42,555 nucleotides of DNA from an uncultured Spiribacter sp. (GCA_913056145.1 CAJXMI010000008.1:1-42555), one strand, 5' to 3'; counted from the stretch's first letter, positions 8,891 through 19,997 are shown. Numbers and translations are program-made. The notes: generated by a model not told the origin, from the letters alone.

Positions 8891-11479
8891 TCACAGCGAG
8901 CGCTGGATGGTCACCCGCTCATAGCACTCAATCTGATCACCGGCGCGGACATCGTTGTAGTTGCGCACGCCAATGCCGCACTCGGTGCCCGACTGGACCT
9001 CGTTGACGTCATCCTTGAAGCGCCGCAGCGACTCGAGCTCACCTTCGAACACAACCACATTGTCGCGCAGCACACGAATCGGGTTGCTGCGCCGGACCAC
9101 GCCGTCCACCACGAGACAGCCGGCAATCTGGCCGAGGCGCGAGGAGCGGAAGACCTCACGGACCTCGGCGGTGCCAATGATCTGCTCCTGCGTCTCGGGC
9201 TCGAGCATGCCGCTGATCGCGGCGCGCAGCTGATCGATCGCATCATAGATGATGCTGTAGTAGTGCAACTCGACGTCGCTTTCCTGGGCAAGGCGCCGTG
9301 CCTTGGCGTCGGCACGCACGTTAAAGCCGATCAGCAGCGCCTCGGAGGCAAGCGCCAGGTTGACATCGGACTCGTTGATGGCCCCCACGCCCGTCGCGAT
9401 CGGAGTAATGCGGACCTCATCCGTCGACAGGTTGGTGAGCGACTGCGTAAGTGCCTCCACCGATCCCTGCACGTCGCCCTTGATAACCAGGTTGACCGTC
9501 ATGACCTCCTGGTCCTGCATGCGCGCAAAAAGCTCGTCCATCTTGGCCGCCTGCTGTGCCTGCAGGCGCTTATCGCGGCTCTTCTCGCGGCGATGATCGG
9601 CGAGCTCTCTCGCCTTGCGCTCATCCTCGACAACCAGCACCTCGTCACCCGCCTCGGGCAGCCCCGAGAGGCCCAGCACCACGGCTGGCGAGGAGGGCCC
9701 CGCCTCCTTGATGCGCTCACCCCGCTCATCGAGCATGGCGCGCACGCGACCGAACTCGGTGCCGGAGATAATGGTGTCGCCCTGATGCAGCACACCGTTC
9801 TGGATAAGGACCGTCGCGACCGGTCCACGCCCGCGATCAAGGCTTGACTCGACGACAATGCCCGATGCGGGGCACTCGCGAACCGCCTTCAACTCGAGCA
9901 GCTCGGACTGCAGCGCCACTGCCTCGAGCAGCGCCTCGACGCCCTCGCCATTGAGCGCCGAGCAGCTGATGAACTGGGTATCGCCGCCCCATTCCTCCGG
10001 GATGACCTCGCGCGCCGCCAATTCGTTTTTGACCCGATCCGGGTCCGCATCTTCACGGTCGATCTTGTTGACCGCGACCACGATGGGCACGCCGGCCGCC
10101 CGTGCATGCTTGACCGCCTCTTCGGTCTGCGGCATCACGCCGTCATCGGCCGCCACCACCAGGATGACCACATCGGTAACCTGGGCGCCACGGGCGCGCA
10201 TGGCGGTAAACGCCTCATGCCCCGGGGTGTCCAGAAAGGTGAGATCGCCCCGATCGGTGTTCACCCGATAGGCGCCAATGTGCTGGGTAATGCCGCCCGC
10301 CTCGCCGGCCGCCACCTTGGCCCGGCGGATATAGTCGAGGAGCGTGGTCTTGCCGTGATCGACGTGGCCCATGATGGTGACCACCGGCGACCGTGGCTCT
10401 TCCTTGCCCACCGGCTCGGTGGCCTGGCCAAGCACGGCCTCTTCCAGATCGTCTTCGCGAACCACGTGGGGCCGATGCCCCAGTTCCTCGACCAGCAAGA
10501 CCGCCGTGTCCTGATCGATGGCCTGATTGATCGTGGCCATGACGCCCTGCTTCATCATCTCCTTGATGAGATCGGCCGCCTTGACGCTCATACGCTGTGC
10601 CAGGTCACCCACCGTGATGGTCTCGGGGACCTGGACATCGCGCACCACCGGCGCTGTCGGCTTTTCAAATTCCTGCTGTAGCGCCGAGCTGGCGACCCCC
10701 GCGGCGCCACGGCGCCCGCTGCGACCGCCGGCCTCGCCCTTCTTGCGGGCCTTGCCCTTGCCGCGGGCGGCCTTGCGTGCCGCGCGCTCCTCGGCCTCGC
10801 GCTCGCGCTTGGCCTCGGCGGCAAGGCGCTTACGCTCTTTTTCGTCTTCGATTTCCTTTTTGCGGGCGGCCTCGGACTCAGCCTTCTGCTGCTCCGCCTC
10901 GAGATCGGCGACGCTGGTCACTGCCTCAGCTTCCGCGCCGACTTCGGCCGGCTCCGCAGCACCCTCGGCAGGCAGGTCGGCAGCGGCCGCGGCATCCGCC
11001 TCGCGCTGCCGCTCTGCATCGGCCGCAGCCTCGGCCTCGGCCTTCTGACGCGCCGCTTCGGCCGCCTTCAGGTCTTGCTGCAGAGCCCGCTCCAGCACCT
11101 GGGCGTCCTGCTCGGCGGCCTCAGCCTCCACCACGCTCCGCTTCACATAGGTCCGCTTCTTGCGCACCTCAACGTTGACCGTTTTGCCGGCACCGGCACG
11201 CGCTCCGCGCGCACCGCGCCGCTCTCCGCCCGCGCCGGGCACGCGAAGCTGGCTGTGGCTGCGCCGTTTGAGGGTGATCTGCGATGGCCCGCCCTCGTCG
11301 TCCTCGACCTTGCGGCCGTGCGTCCGGCGCAGATAATCGAGCAGAGCCGACTTGTCGGCCTCCGCGAACTCGGCATCCGGATCCTCACTGGGAAGCCCTG
11401 CTTCCCGGAGCTGCACCACGAGTCGCTCCAGCGGCACGCCCGTGTGTTCGGCGAAATCTCTTACCGTGTTCTGCGTCAT
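8891..11479 (-). CDS. infB: Translation initiation factor IF-2
   Basis: GTPase motifs [24 protein letters not shown]; Ala/Glu/Lys-rich N-terminal region. ATG at 11479 has better spacing to GGAGG than ATG at 11485. Confidence 0.97.
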   Translation of the reverse strand: MTQNTVRDFAEHTGVPLERLVVQLREAGLPSEDPDAEFAEADKSALLDYLRRTHGRKVEDDEGGPSQITLKRRSHSQLRVPGAGGERRGARGARAGAGKTVNVEVRKKRTYVKRSVVEAEAAEQDAQVLERALQQDLKAAEAARQKAEAEAAADAERQREADAAAAADLPAEGAAEPAEVGAEAEAVTSVADLEAEQQKAESEAARKKEIEDEKERKRLAAEAKREREAEERAARKAARGKGKARKKGEAGGRSGRRGAAGVASSALQQEFEKPTAPVVRDVQVPETITVGDLAQRMSVKAADLIKEMMKQGVMATINQAIDQDTAVLLVEELGHRPHVVREDDLEEAVLGQATEPVGKEEPRSPVVTIMGHVDHGKTTLLDYIRRAKVAAGEAGGITQHIGAYRVNTDRGDLTFLDTPGHEAFTAMRARGAQVTDVVILVVAADDGVMPQTEEAVKHARAAGVPIVVAVNKIDREDADPDRVKNELAAREVIPEEWGGDTQFISCSALNGEGVEALLEAVALQSELLELKAVRECPASGIVVESSLDRGRGPVATVLIQNGVLHQGDTIISGTEFGRVRAMLDERGERIKEAGPSSPAVVLGLSGLPEAGDEVLVVEDERKARELADHRREKSRDKRLQAQQAAKMDELFARMQDQEVMTVNLVIKGDVQGSVEALTQSLTNLSTDEVRITPIATGVGAINESDVNLALASEALLIGFNVRADAKARRLAQESDVELHYYSIIYDAIDQLRAAISGMLEPETQEQIIGTAEVREVFRSSRLGQIAGCLVVDGVVRRSNPIRVLRDNVVVFEGELESLRRFKDDVNEVQSGTECGIGVRNYNDVRAGDQIECYERVTIQRSL

Positions 11480-11509
11480 ATGCATTCCCTCCGTCCCGGA
11501 TCGCCGGGC

Positions 11510-13006
11510 TTAGGCCTGGTCACCACTGTCGTCGGCAAACCAGGGCTCGCGGGCCTTCATGATCAGCGCACCAGCGCGCTCGGCATCAAGCCCCTCGACT
11601 TCAATCAGGTCGTCCACCGACTGCTCGGCGAGGTCTTCCATGGTTCGGATGCCCTGCTCCGCCAGCCGCTGCGCCGTTGTCTCGTCCATGCCCTCCAGCG
11701 CGAGCAGATCCTCGGCGGGGGCCTCCGCGGCCGCCTGTTCGGCCTCGCGCTCGGCAAGCACATCGCGCGCCCGCTGACGCAGCGCGTTCACAAGGTCTTC
11801 TTCGAACCCTTCGATATCCAGCAGCTCGGCGGTGGGCACATACGCCACCTCCTCCACGCTCGAAAAGCCCTCCTCGACCAACAGTCCAGCCAGGTCCTCG
11901 TCAACGTCCAGCTCGCGGATGAAGAGCTCGACCAGCTCGGCGGCTTCCGCCTCGCTCTTGGCCTCGGCCTCCTCGGCGGTCATCACGTTGAGCTCCCAGC
12001 CACTCAGCTCGCTGGCAAGGCGGACGTTCTGGCCGCCCCGCCCGATGGCCTGCGAGAGCTGATCCTCGGCCACGGCCAGGTCCATGCTGTGGCGGTCTTC
12101 ATCGACCACAATGGATTCGACCTCGGCCGGCGCCATCGCATTGATGACGAACTGCGCCGGGTTGTCATTCCACAAAATGATGTCGATGCGCTCGCCCGAC
12201 AGTTCGTTGGATACAGCCTGCACGCGCGAGCCCCGCATGCCGACGCAGGCACCCACCGGGTCAATCCGGCTATCCAGCGCATTCACTGCGATCTTGGCCC
12301 GCAGGCCCGGGTCGCGGGCCGCGCCGATAATCTCCAGCAGGTCCTGGCCCACTTCGGGCACCTCGAGCTTGAAGAGCTCGACCAGAAACTCGGGCGCCGA
12401 GCGGCTTGCAAAAAGCTGCGGCCCGCGCACTTCCTCGCGAACCTCGCGCAGCCAGGCACGCAGGCGATCGCCGGGGCGTACTGCCTCACGGGCAATCATT
12501 TCCTCGCGCGGTATAAACGCCTCGGCGTTACCGCCGAGGTCGAGATAGACATTGCCCCGCTCGACCCGCTTGACGATGCCGGTGATGAGCTCGCCCGCCC
12601 GTCCCTGGTAGGCCTCAACCACCTGTGCCCGCTCGGCCTCGCGGACCTTCTGGACGATGACCTGCTTGGCGGCCTGCGCGGCAATGCGGCCAAACTCCAC
12701 CGATTCCATCGGCGCCTCAATGGTGCTGCCCACCTCGAGCGCCGGATCCTGCGCCTGTGCCTGTGACAGCGGAATCTCCTGGTCGGGAAACTCGATTTCG
12801 GCGTCGTCCTCCACCACATGCCAGCGCCGGAAGGTCTCGTACTCGCCGGTCGCACGATCCACGGCGACACGCACGTCGATTTCACCCTCGTTACGCTTCT
12901 GGGTTGCCGAAGCGAGCGCCGCTTCGATTGCCTCGAAGATTACCTCCTGCCCAACGCCCTTCTCATTGGCAATGGCGTCAACAACCAGCAGAATTTCCTT
13001 GCTCAT
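11510..13006 (-). CDS. nusA: Transcription termination/antitermination protein NusA
   Basis: [18 protein letters not shown]..., S1/KH region ([26 protein letters not shown]), C-terminal acidic repeats. Confidence 0.98.
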   Translation of the reverse strand: MSKEILLVVDAIANEKGVGQEVIFEAIEAALASATQKRNEGEIDVRVAVDRATGEYETFRRWHVVEDDAEIEFPDQEIPLSQAQAQDPALEVGSTIEAPMESVEFGRIAAQAAKQVIVQKVREAERAQVVEAYQGRAGELITGIVKRVERGNVYLDLGGNAEAFIPREEMIAREAVRPGDRLRAWLREVREEVRGPQLFASRSAPEFLVELFKLEVPEVGQDLLEIIGAARDPGLRAKIAVNALDSRIDPVGACVGMRGSRVQAVSNELSGERIDIILWNDNPAQFVINAMAPAEVESIVVDEDRHSMDLAVAEDQLSQAIGRGGQNVRLASELSGWELNVMTAEEAEAKSEAEAAELVELFIRELDVDEDLAGLLVEEGFSSVEEVAYVPTAELLDIEGFEEDLVNALRQRARDVLAEREAEQAAAEAPAEDLLALEGMDETTAQRLAEQGIRTMEDLAEQSVDDLIEVEGLDAERAGALIMKAREPWFADDSGDQA

Positions 13007-13036
13007 CGTCCAATAGTCTCCCGATGGCCAGCCCGG

Positions 13037-13489
13037 TCAGGGCTCAAGCTCCAGATGCGCGCGATCGATTTCCGCGAGCGGCACGGCAATCTCTTCGCCC
13101 TGTTCGTCAATTACTACCTGTTCGTCGCGCAGGCCCAGAAGCCGCCCGTGCAACCGCCGCCGCCCTTCGACCAGGCGCCGCAGCCGCAGCCGCGCCATTT
13201 CGCCCACGAAGCGATCATAATCGGCGGTTTTGAAAATGGGCCGATCAAGCCCCGGCGACGACACCTCAAGCAGATACTCACCGGCGATGGGGTCTTCCAC
13301 GTCGAGCACCCCGCTCACCTGATGGCTCACCCGGGCGCAGTCATCAACATCGATGCCGTTGGCATGGTCGATGTAGAGACGCAGCATGCCCTGGCCCCGG
13401 CCGGGCTGGTACTCCACCCCGACCAGCTCATAGCCGAGGCCCTCGACCACCGGCTCCAGCAATGTGATGACGCGTTCAGGCGCTTTCAT
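13037..13489 (-). CDS. rimP: Ribosome maturation factor RimP
   Basis: MKAPERVITLLEPVVEGLGYELVGVEYQ...; ATG at 13489, downstream of the tandem terminators; the 13531 start in the track lies within a terminator hairpin. Confidence 0.93.
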   Translation of the reverse strand: MKAPERVITLLEPVVEGLGYELVGVEYQPGRGQGMLRLYIDHANGIDVDDCARVSHQVSGVLDVEDPIAGEYLLEVSSPGLDRPIFKTADYDRFVGEMARLRLRRLVEGRRRLHGRLLGLRDEQVVIDEQGEEIAVPLAEIDRAHLELEP

Positions 13490-13517
13490 TCTTTCCGCTT
13501 CCGGCCCCTGCCGGAAC

Positions 13518-13540
13518 AAAAAATGGGCCATCGGCCCATT
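13518..13540 (-). terminator. Intrinsic terminator 2 between tRNA-fMet and rimP
   Basis: minus strand: AATGGGCC-GAT-GGCCCATTTTTT. Confidence 0.8.
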
Positions 13541-13575
13541 CCTTACTATCCGACAGCCCGCGTACGGGTATCGGC

Positions 13576-13600
13576 AAAAAAAAAGGCCGCAAGCGGCCTT
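13576..13600 (-). terminator. Intrinsic terminator 1 directly downstream of tRNA-fMet
   Basis: minus strand: AAGGCCGCTTGCGGCCTTTTTTTTT. Confidence 0.9.
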
Positions 13601-13616
13601 CTCGAAGATGCCTGTT

Positions 13617-13693
<77 letters not shown>

Positions 13694-13706
13694 ACCGACA
13701 TCAGAC

Positions 13707-13735
13707 AGGATAAGGATGAACGGCGCTGTTTTCAA
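13707..13735 (-). promoter_or_regulatory. Candidate sigma70 promoter for tRNA-fMet-rimP-nusA-infB
   Basis: TTGAAA - 17 nt - TATCCT, starting inside the DUF2818 stop region, about 13 nt upstream of the tRNA 5' end. Confidence 0.65.
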
Positions 13736-14073
13736 GAGGCGCGGCGCCGGTCACGGTCACGTTTACGCAGCCGCCGCCGAAGATCATGGCGATAGACAAA
13801 GCCCGGCAGGGCAAAGACGGCAAAGAGACACAGCGCGATAACCCAGAACTCCCAGCCCTGCGCCTGCAGCTGGCCCTGGGTGCGCATCTCGAGCCCTGCA
13901 CCGATCAACCCGACAAGTCCAAAGAGAATCAGCCACTCGGCAAACCGCACCCACTCCGGCTTACGGCCCGAGGGCGGTTCCACCACAAAGGCGACCCGAT
14001 CGGATGCCCAGGGCAGATTGGCGGCCAGCAAAGCGATGACCAAAAGCAGCGGGATCGCGATGTCATTGCCCAT
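13732..14073 (-). CDS. DUF2818-like small membrane protein
   Basis: 113 aa, MGNDIAIPLLLVIALLAANLPWASDRVAF..., three predicted TM segments; directly after nuoN where DUF2818 proteins are commonly found. Confidence 0.8.
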   Translation of the reverse strand: MGNDIAIPLLLVIALLAANLPWASDRVAFVVEPPSGRKPEWVRFAEWLILFGLVGLIGAGLEMRTQGQLQAQGWEFWVIALCLFAVFALPGFVYRHDLRRRLRKRDRDRRRAS

Positions 14074-14085
14074 GTCGCAATGGCC

Positions 14086-15525
14086 CTAGAGCCCGAACGC
14101 CGCCCGACAGAGTTCGATGAGTGCATCCGGGAAGAGCCCGAGCAGCAGCACCAGGCCCCCATTGGCGGCAATGACGACCCGCGGGCCCAGCGGCGCTTCG
14201 AGCGGCGCCGGCGCCTCATCGCGATCAAAGTAGACCGCCTTTAGGACGCGCAGGTAGTAGAACGCACCAATAACGGCAAAGATAACCGCCAGCACCGCAA
14301 GCCAGACCAGGCCAGCTTCAACCAGGGATTGCAGCACCATCCATTTGGCATAAAATCCGACGGTGCCGGGAATGCCAGTCATGGAAAACATCAGCAGCAG
14401 CATGACCAGCGCAAACCCGCTGTGCCGGTCGTTGAGCCCCCGCATGTCGTCGATCATTTCGGCCTCGAAACCGCGCCGCGACAACAGGATGATCATGCCA
14501 AAGGCGCCCGCGGCCATGATGCCGTAGCTGATGGCATAGAAAAGCGCGGCGGCATACCCCTCGTTGCTGCCCGCGATCAGACCCAGAAACAAAAAGCCGA
14601 TATGCGAGACGGTCGAGTAGCCGAGCATGCGCTTGATGTTGGTCTGCACCAGCGCAAAAAGATTACCGATGGCAAGCGAGCCCACCGCCAGAATGATCGC
14701 CATGATCTGCCACTGATCGTGCAGATCACCCAGCCCTTCGGCCAGCAGCCGCAAAAACAGGGCAAGCGCTGCCACTTTGGGGGCGCTGCCCAGAAACGCC
14801 GTCACCGCGGTCGGCGCGCCCTGATAGACATCCGGAATCCACATGTGGAACGGCGCGGCGCCGAACTTGAAGGCAACACCCACCAGCGCAAACGTCATGC
14901 CAAAGGCCATCAGCAGGCGGTTCTCACCCGCCGCAGCCGCTGCCATGATATCGCCAAGGAGCAGACTCCCCGCCGACCCGTAGATCATTGACATGCCATA
15001 CAGCAGCATGCCCGAGGAAAGAGCGCCGAGAACGAAGTACTTCATGGCCGCCTCGGAGCCCACCCGACTCTCGCGGTTGAACGCAACCAGGGCGTACAGG
15101 CTGAGCGAGAGGAGCTCGAGGCCCATGTACAACACCAGCAGACTCGATGCCGAGGCCATCACCGACATGCCCAGCGTGGCAATCAGCACCAGCAGGTAGA
15201 ACTCGCCGCGCAGCAGCTCGCGCTGGCGCAGGTAGTCCCGGCTGTAGCCGATGGTAATGGCGGCAAGGCCGGCACTGGCCGCCTTAAGCACCGCCGCCAG
15301 GTTGTCGGAGACGTACATCCCGTTAAAGGTGATCTGCGCCGCTCCGCCCCAGTGGGTCGAGAACGCAAGCCAGACCGTGACCAGCAGCGTGAGCTGAGTG
15401 AGCAGAAAGGCGATCCGGCCCTCGCCCCCGCGGTCAAACAGATCGGCAATCAGGACCACGCAGACCATGATTCCGAGCCAGATCTCGGGGGCCGCCAGTG
15501 CAAATTGAGGCATCTCGAAGGTCAT
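14086..15525 (-). CDS. nuoN: NADH-quinone oxidoreductase subunit N
   Basis: 479 aa polytopic antiporter-like subunit; last nuo gene. Confidence 0.96.
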   Translation of the reverse strand: MTFEMPQFALAAPEIWLGIMVCVVLIADLFDRGGEGRIAFLLTQLTLLVTVWLAFSTHWGGAAQITFNGMYVSDNLAAVLKAASAGLAAITIGYSRDYLRQRELLRGEFYLLVLIATLGMSVMASASSLLVLYMGLELLSLSLYALVAFNRESRVGSEAAMKYFVLGALSSGMLLYGMSMIYGSAGSLLLGDIMAAAAAGENRLLMAFGMTFALVGVAFKFGAAPFHMWIPDVYQGAPTAVTAFLGSAPKVAALALFLRLLAEGLGDLHDQWQIMAIILAVGSLAIGNLFALVQTNIKRMLGYSTVSHIGFLFLGLIAGSNEGYAAALFYAISYGIMAAGAFGMIILLSRRGFEAEMIDDMRGLNDRHSGFALVMLLLMFSMTGIPGTVGFYAKWMVLQSLVEAGLVWLAVLAVIFAVIGAFYYLRVLKAVYFDRDEAPAPLEAPLGPRVVIAANGGLVLLLGLFPDALIELCRAAFGL

Positions 15526-15544
15526 GTTCGTCCTCGAACCGGTA

Positions 15545-17056
15545 CTACAGGGTCGACATCACGATGCCGAAAAGCGCATCGAGTGATGGCGCCATGACAT
15601 CAATGAGCGGCGCCGGATGGATGCCGAAATAGAGGATGACGACGGTCAGGACGACAAGCAGCGCAAGCTCGCGCCGATTGACGTCTTCCAGCGCCGCCAC
15701 CTCGTCGTTCTGAACCTCGCCATAGACCACCCGCTTGATCATCCAGAGGCTGTAGGCTGCTCCCAGGATGAGCGTCAGCCCCGCAATGGCGGCATACCAG
15801 AACCCGGCCTGGAAGCTCGCCAGAATGACCATGAACTCGCCGACAAAGCCCGAGGTCCCGGGCAGACCGGCATTTGCCATGGCAAAGAGCACGAAAAAGC
15901 CGGCAAACACGGGCATCCGGTTGGCGACGCCCCCATAATCGGCAATGCGGCGGGTGTGCATGCGGTCGTAGAGCACACCCACGCAAAGGAACATGGCGGC
16001 CGAGACAAACCCGTGCGAAATCATCTGGACCATGCCGCCCTCAAGCGCGAGCAGCGCGCCGTCGCGGCCGCCCCCGGCAGCCACGATGCGAAAGATCAGG
16101 AAAAAGCCCAGCGTGACAAAGCCCATATGGGCAATCGATGAGTAGGCGATCAGTTTTTTGAGGTCGGTCTGCACCATGGCCACCAACCCCACATAGACCA
16201 CCGCGATCAGCGACAGACCAATCAACAGCCAGTCGAGCGCCAGGCTTGCCTCTGGCGCAATCGGCAGGCTGAAGCGCAGGAAGCCATAGCCACCAATCTT
16301 GAGCGTAATGGCCGCCAGGATGACCGAGCCGCCCGTGGGTGCCTCGACGTGAGCGTCCGGTAGCCAGGTGTGTACCGGGAACATCGGCACCTTCACGGCA
16401 AACGCCGCCAGGAAGGCGAGGAAGACCAGGGTCTGGATCCCCACCGGCAGTCCCAGCGAGTAGAAATCCTGAATACCGAACGACCCGGCCTGCGTGCGCA
16501 GATAGATCAGCGCCACCAGCATCATCACGGAACCAAGGAAGGTGTAGAGGAAGAACTTGAGCGTGGCATAGATCCGGTTGGGCCCACCCCAGATCCCGAT
16601 GATAAGGAACATCGGGATCAGCATCGCCTCGAAGAAGACGTAGAACAGGATGGCATCGAGCGCGCTGAAAACACCGATCATGATGCCTTCCATGATCAGG
16701 AAGGCCGCCAGATACTGCGCCGGCTTGTAGCGGACCACCTCCCAGGCGGCGACGACCACAAGCAGTGTCGAAAACGCAGTCAGCACGACAAGCGGCATCG
16801 AGATGCCGTCGACACCCAGATGGTAGTGAATATCGAAGGCGCGGATCCACGCGACGCGCTCCTCGAACTGCATACCGGCAACGCCGGCCTCGAAGCCCAC
16901 CCAAAGGGCCGCCGCCAGGGCCAGAGTGCCCACCGCCACCGCAAGCGCTGTCCAGCGGGCACGCTCGGCACTGCCATTGCCGGCGGCCAGCACGGCGACT
17001 CCGCCCGCGATCGGCAGCCAGACCAACAGGCTCAGTAAGGGCCAACCCTCAAACAT
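15545..17056 (-). CDS. nuoM: NADH-quinone oxidoreductase subunit M
   Basis: MFEGWPLLSLLVWLPIAGG...; true ATG at 17056, the track ORF is over-extended into nuoL. Confidence 0.96.
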   Translation of the reverse strand: MFEGWPLLSLLVWLPIAGGVAVLAAGNGSAERARWTALAVAVGTLALAAALWVGFEAGVAGMQFEERVAWIRAFDIHYHLGVDGISMPLVVLTAFSTLLVVVAAWEVVRYKPAQYLAAFLIMEGIMIGVFSALDAILFYVFFEAMLIPMFLIIGIWGGPNRIYATLKFFLYTFLGSVMMLVALIYLRTQAGSFGIQDFYSLGLPVGIQTLVFLAFLAAFAVKVPMFPVHTWLPDAHVEAPTGGSVILAAITLKIGGYGFLRFSLPIAPEASLALDWLLIGLSLIAVVYVGLVAMVQTDLKKLIAYSSIAHMGFVTLGFFLIFRIVAAGGGRDGALLALEGGMVQMISHGFVSAAMFLCVGVLYDRMHTRRIADYGGVANRMPVFAGFFVLFAMANAGLPGTSGFVGEFMVILASFQAGFWYAAIAGLTLILGAAYSLWMIKRVVYGEVQNDEVAALEDVNRRELALLVVLTVVILYFGIHPAPLIDVMAPSLDALFGIVMSTL

Positions 17057-17058
17057 GC

Positions 17059-19035
17059 TCAGAACCACCCCCGCCAAGTGCCCACGAACACGGTCAGCAA
17101 CACCAGCAGACCAATGATCATGACGAATGCATAATGAAAGAGGTAACCGGACTGGAAGCCACGAATGACCGCTGCGACACGCCCCACCGTACGCGCCGTC
17201 CCATTCACCAGTACCCCATCGATGATGCCCTGATCCCCGACACGCCACAGGCCGCGACCCAACAGACGCCCCCCGCCCGCAAAGCCGCTGTTGTAGAGGT
17301 CATCAAAGCCGTATTTGCGCTGGAGCACCGCAATGACGGGTGCAAAGCGCTGATTGATGCCGGGCAGAAGATCCGGCCGCCGCACATAGAGATACCAGGC
17401 CGTTACCGCACCCGCGACGGCCAGCCAGAACGCCGGGTTGACGGCGGCATGGAGGCCAAAGGCAAACGGGCCATGGAAGCTCTCGCCCTTGGTGGCCAGC
17501 ACATCATTGGCCGGAAGCACCTGAATGGCGTTGCCAAAAAACCCGCCAAAGAGCATGGGCTCGATGGTGAAATAACCGATGATCACCGACGGCACTGCTA
17601 GCGCGATCAGTGGCCATTCCATTACGGGCAGGACATAGCGCGGCAGATGCTCGATATGCGCCTTGGCATGCGGGTCGAGCCGCTCCTCGCCCCAGAACAC
17701 CAGGAAATACAGCCGGAAGCTGTAGAGCGCGGTGATGAACACGCCCAGCAGAACGGCCAGATAGGCGAACCCGGCGCCCGTGCGATCGGCGTAGTGCACC
17801 GCCTCGATAATGACGTCCTTGGAGTAATAGCCCGAGAAAAACGGCGTGCCGACCAGGGCCAGTGTGCCCAGCAGCATGGTGATATGCGTGATTGGCAGAT
17901 AGCGCCGCAGGTTGCCCATGCGCCGCATGTCCTGCTCATGATGCAGTGCAACGATGACAGCGCCCGCGCCCAGGAACAAAAGCGCCTTGAAAAAGGCATG
18001 GGTCATCAGATGGAACACACCCGCCGCATAGGCCGACGCACCCAGCGCCACGAACATGTAGCCAAGCTGGGAGAGCGTCGAGTAGGCAATCACACGCTTG
18101 ATATCGGTTTGCACAAGCCCCACAAGGCCCATGAACAGGGCGGTAATGGCGCCGAGCACCAGCACCACCGAAAGCGCCGTCTCGGAGAGCTCGAACACCG
18201 GAGACATGCGGGCGACCAGGAAGATGCCGGCGGTGACCATGGTCGCCGCATGAATCAGGGCCGAAATGGGCGTCGGGCCCTCCATGGAATCAGGCAGCCA
18301 CACATGCAACGGCACCTGTGCGGACTTGCCCATGGCGCCGATGAACAGCAGCAACGCGGCAACCGTGGCCACCAGGGCCTCGGTGCCAAAGAGGTTCATG
18401 GTGAGATCGGGCGCATCGCCGGCCGCCGCGAAAACCTCGGCGTAGTCCAGGCTACCGTAATGCATCAGCACCGCCGCGATGCCCAGCAAAAAGCCGAAAT
18501 CACCCACACGGTTGACCAGAAACGCCTTGAGGTTGGCGAAGATCGCCGACTCCTTGCGGTACCAGAAACCGATCAGAAGATACGAGACAAGGCCCACGGC
18601 TTCCCAGCCAAAGAACAACTGCAGGAAGTTGTTGGCCATGACCAGCATCAGCATGGAGAAGGTGAACAGATTGATGAAGCTGAAAAACCGCTGGTAGCCG
18701 GCGTCATCATGCATGTAGCCGATCGTGTAGACATGCACGGCAAGCGATACCGAGGTGACGACCACCATCATCAGCGCCGTCAGGCGATCGACCAGGAACC
18801 CCACTTCGAGATGGAGGCCGCCGACCGAGGCCCAGCGATACAGCGTCTCGTTAAAGACCGGCGCGCCGCCCCAGACATGCTGATAGAGCACATAAAGCGA
18901 CAACCCGGCCGCCAGGGCCACTGCGCCGACCGTGACCGTCGCGGCAGCCCGGCGCCCGATCCGGTGTCCGGCCAGACCGGCAATGGCGGCACCGATAAGC
19001 GGTGCCAGAACCGTCAGGAGATAAACCGACTTCAT
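17059..19035 (-). CDS. nuoL: NADH-quinone oxidoreductase subunit L
   Basis: 658 aa; LFFGWEAVGLVSYLLIGFWY, VPLHVWLPDSMEGPTPISALIHAATMVTAGIFLV. Confidence 0.98.
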   Translation of the reverse strand: MKSVYLLTVLAPLIGAAIAGLAGHRIGRRAAATVTVGAVALAAGLSLYVLYQHVWGGAPVFNETLYRWASVGGLHLEVGFLVDRLTALMMVVVTSVSLAVHVYTIGYMHDDAGYQRFFSFINLFTFSMLMLVMANNFLQLFFGWEAVGLVSYLLIGFWYRKESAIFANLKAFLVNRVGDFGFLLGIAAVLMHYGSLDYAEVFAAAGDAPDLTMNLFGTEALVATVAALLLFIGAMGKSAQVPLHVWLPDSMEGPTPISALIHAATMVTAGIFLVARMSPVFELSETALSVVLVLGAITALFMGLVGLVQTDIKRVIAYSTLSQLGYMFVALGASAYAAGVFHLMTHAFFKALLFLGAGAVIVALHHEQDMRRMGNLRRYLPITHITMLLGTLALVGTPFFSGYYSKDVIIEAVHYADRTGAGFAYLAVLLGVFITALYSFRLYFLVFWGEERLDPHAKAHIEHLPRYVLPVMEWPLIALAVPSVIIGYFTIEPMLFGGFFGNAIQVLPANDVLATKGESFHGPFAFGLHAAVNPAFWLAVAGAVTAWYLYVRRPDLLPGINQRFAPVIAVLQRKYGFDDLYNSGFAGGGRLLGRGLWRVGDQGIIDGVLVNGTARTVGRVAAVIRGFQSGYLFHYAFVMIIGLLVLLTVFVGTWRGWF

Positions 19036-19038
19036 GCC

Positions 19039-19344
19039 CTACCCCTTCATCGTGTCCAGGTCGCCAACATTGATACTGCCGCGGTTGCGGAACAGCACGA
19101 CGAGGATGGCGAGCCCGATGGCCGACTCCGCCGCTGCCACCGTGAGGATGAAGAACACAAAGACCTGACCGTGGATATCGCCCAGAAAGCTGGAGAACGC
19201 GATGAAGTTGAAATTGACCGCCAGCAGGATCAGCTCAACCGACATGAGCAGCACAATGGCGTTCTTCCGATTGAGGAAGATGCCCGCCATGCCAATGGAA
19301 AACAGCAGGGCGCTGAGTACCAGATAGTCCGATAGCGCTAACAT
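19039..19344 (-). CDS. nuoK: NADH-quinone oxidoreductase subunit K
   Basis: 101 aa, [44 protein letters not shown]. Confidence 0.97.
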   Translation of the reverse strand: MLALSDYLVLSALLFSIGMAGIFLNRKNAIVLLMSVELILLAVNFNFIAFSSFLGDIHGQVFVFFILTVAAAESAIGLAILVVLFRNRGSINVGDLDTMKG

Positions 19345-19359
19345 GTATGCCCCGGTTCG

Positions 19360-19974
19360 TTATGAGTCGTTGTTGCGGTCAGTTGGCATGCGCACCATGC
19401 GCAGCCGGTCTTCCTTGCGCGTACGCACCTGTGCGGAGATGTCCTGATGCTTGGTGCCACCCCGGCGTCGGTGCGTGAGCATGATCGCCGCGATGATGGC
19501 CAGCAACAGCACGATCGCCGCCAGCTCGAAGGGATAGACATAGACCGTGTAGAGCACGTTGCCAAGCATGCGGATGTTATTGGTCTCGGCCGCGCCCGCA
19601 TCGGCCGCCGTGGCGGTCAGCGATGCCAGATCCACTTCGGCCGACCCCAGCACCAGCAGCATCTGCAGCACCATGACAACACCCACCAGCGCCCCCAGCG
19701 GCAGATAGCGCGCAAACCCCTCGCGCAGCACCGAGACGTTGATATCGAGCATCATCACCACAAAGAGGAATAGCACCATCACGGCACCGACGTAGACAAG
19801 CACCAGTGCAATGCCCAGGAATTCGGCCTCGGCCAGCAGCCACAACGCCGAACTGGTGAAAAAGGCGAGCACGAGCGACAGCGCCGAGTGAACGGGGTTA
19901 CGGGCCGTGATGACCAGCGTGGCCGCCAGCAGCAGAATGGCCGCAAATACGTAGAAGATGACTTTCTCGATCAC
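19360..19974 (-). CDS. nuoJ: NADH-quinone oxidoreductase subunit J
   Basis: GTG start at 19974 (VIEKVIFYVFAAILLLAATLVITARNPVHSAL); the track ORF is over-extended. Confidence 0.93.
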   Translation of the reverse strand: MIEKVIFYVFAAILLLAATLVITARNPVHSALSLVLAFFTSSALWLLAEAEFLGIALVLVYVGAVMVLFLFVVMMLDINVSVLREGFARYLPLGALVGVVMVLQMLLVLGSAEVDLASLTATAADAGAAETNNIRMLGNVLYTVYVYPFELAAIVLLLAIIAAIMLTHRRRGGTKHQDISAQVRTRKEDRLRMVRMPTDRNNDS

Positions 19975-19997
19975 GATGTACCCCGGCCCCCTGCCGA

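Noticed and set aside
10527-11178. Low-complexity Arg/Ser/Ala/Pro-rich ORFs opposite the infB N-terminus
   Set aside because: Mirror of the repetitive Ala/Glu/Lys-rich IF-2 N-terminal linker, not a separate repeat element
11075-12766. 563-aa plus-strand ORF antisense to infB/nusA
   Set aside because: Antisense shadow spanning two genes and their gap, which real coding sequence would not need to do
17647-19335. 562-aa plus-strand ORF antisense to nuoL/nuoK
   Set aside because: Charged, Gln/His/Arg-rich shadow of membrane-protein genes; no family recognised
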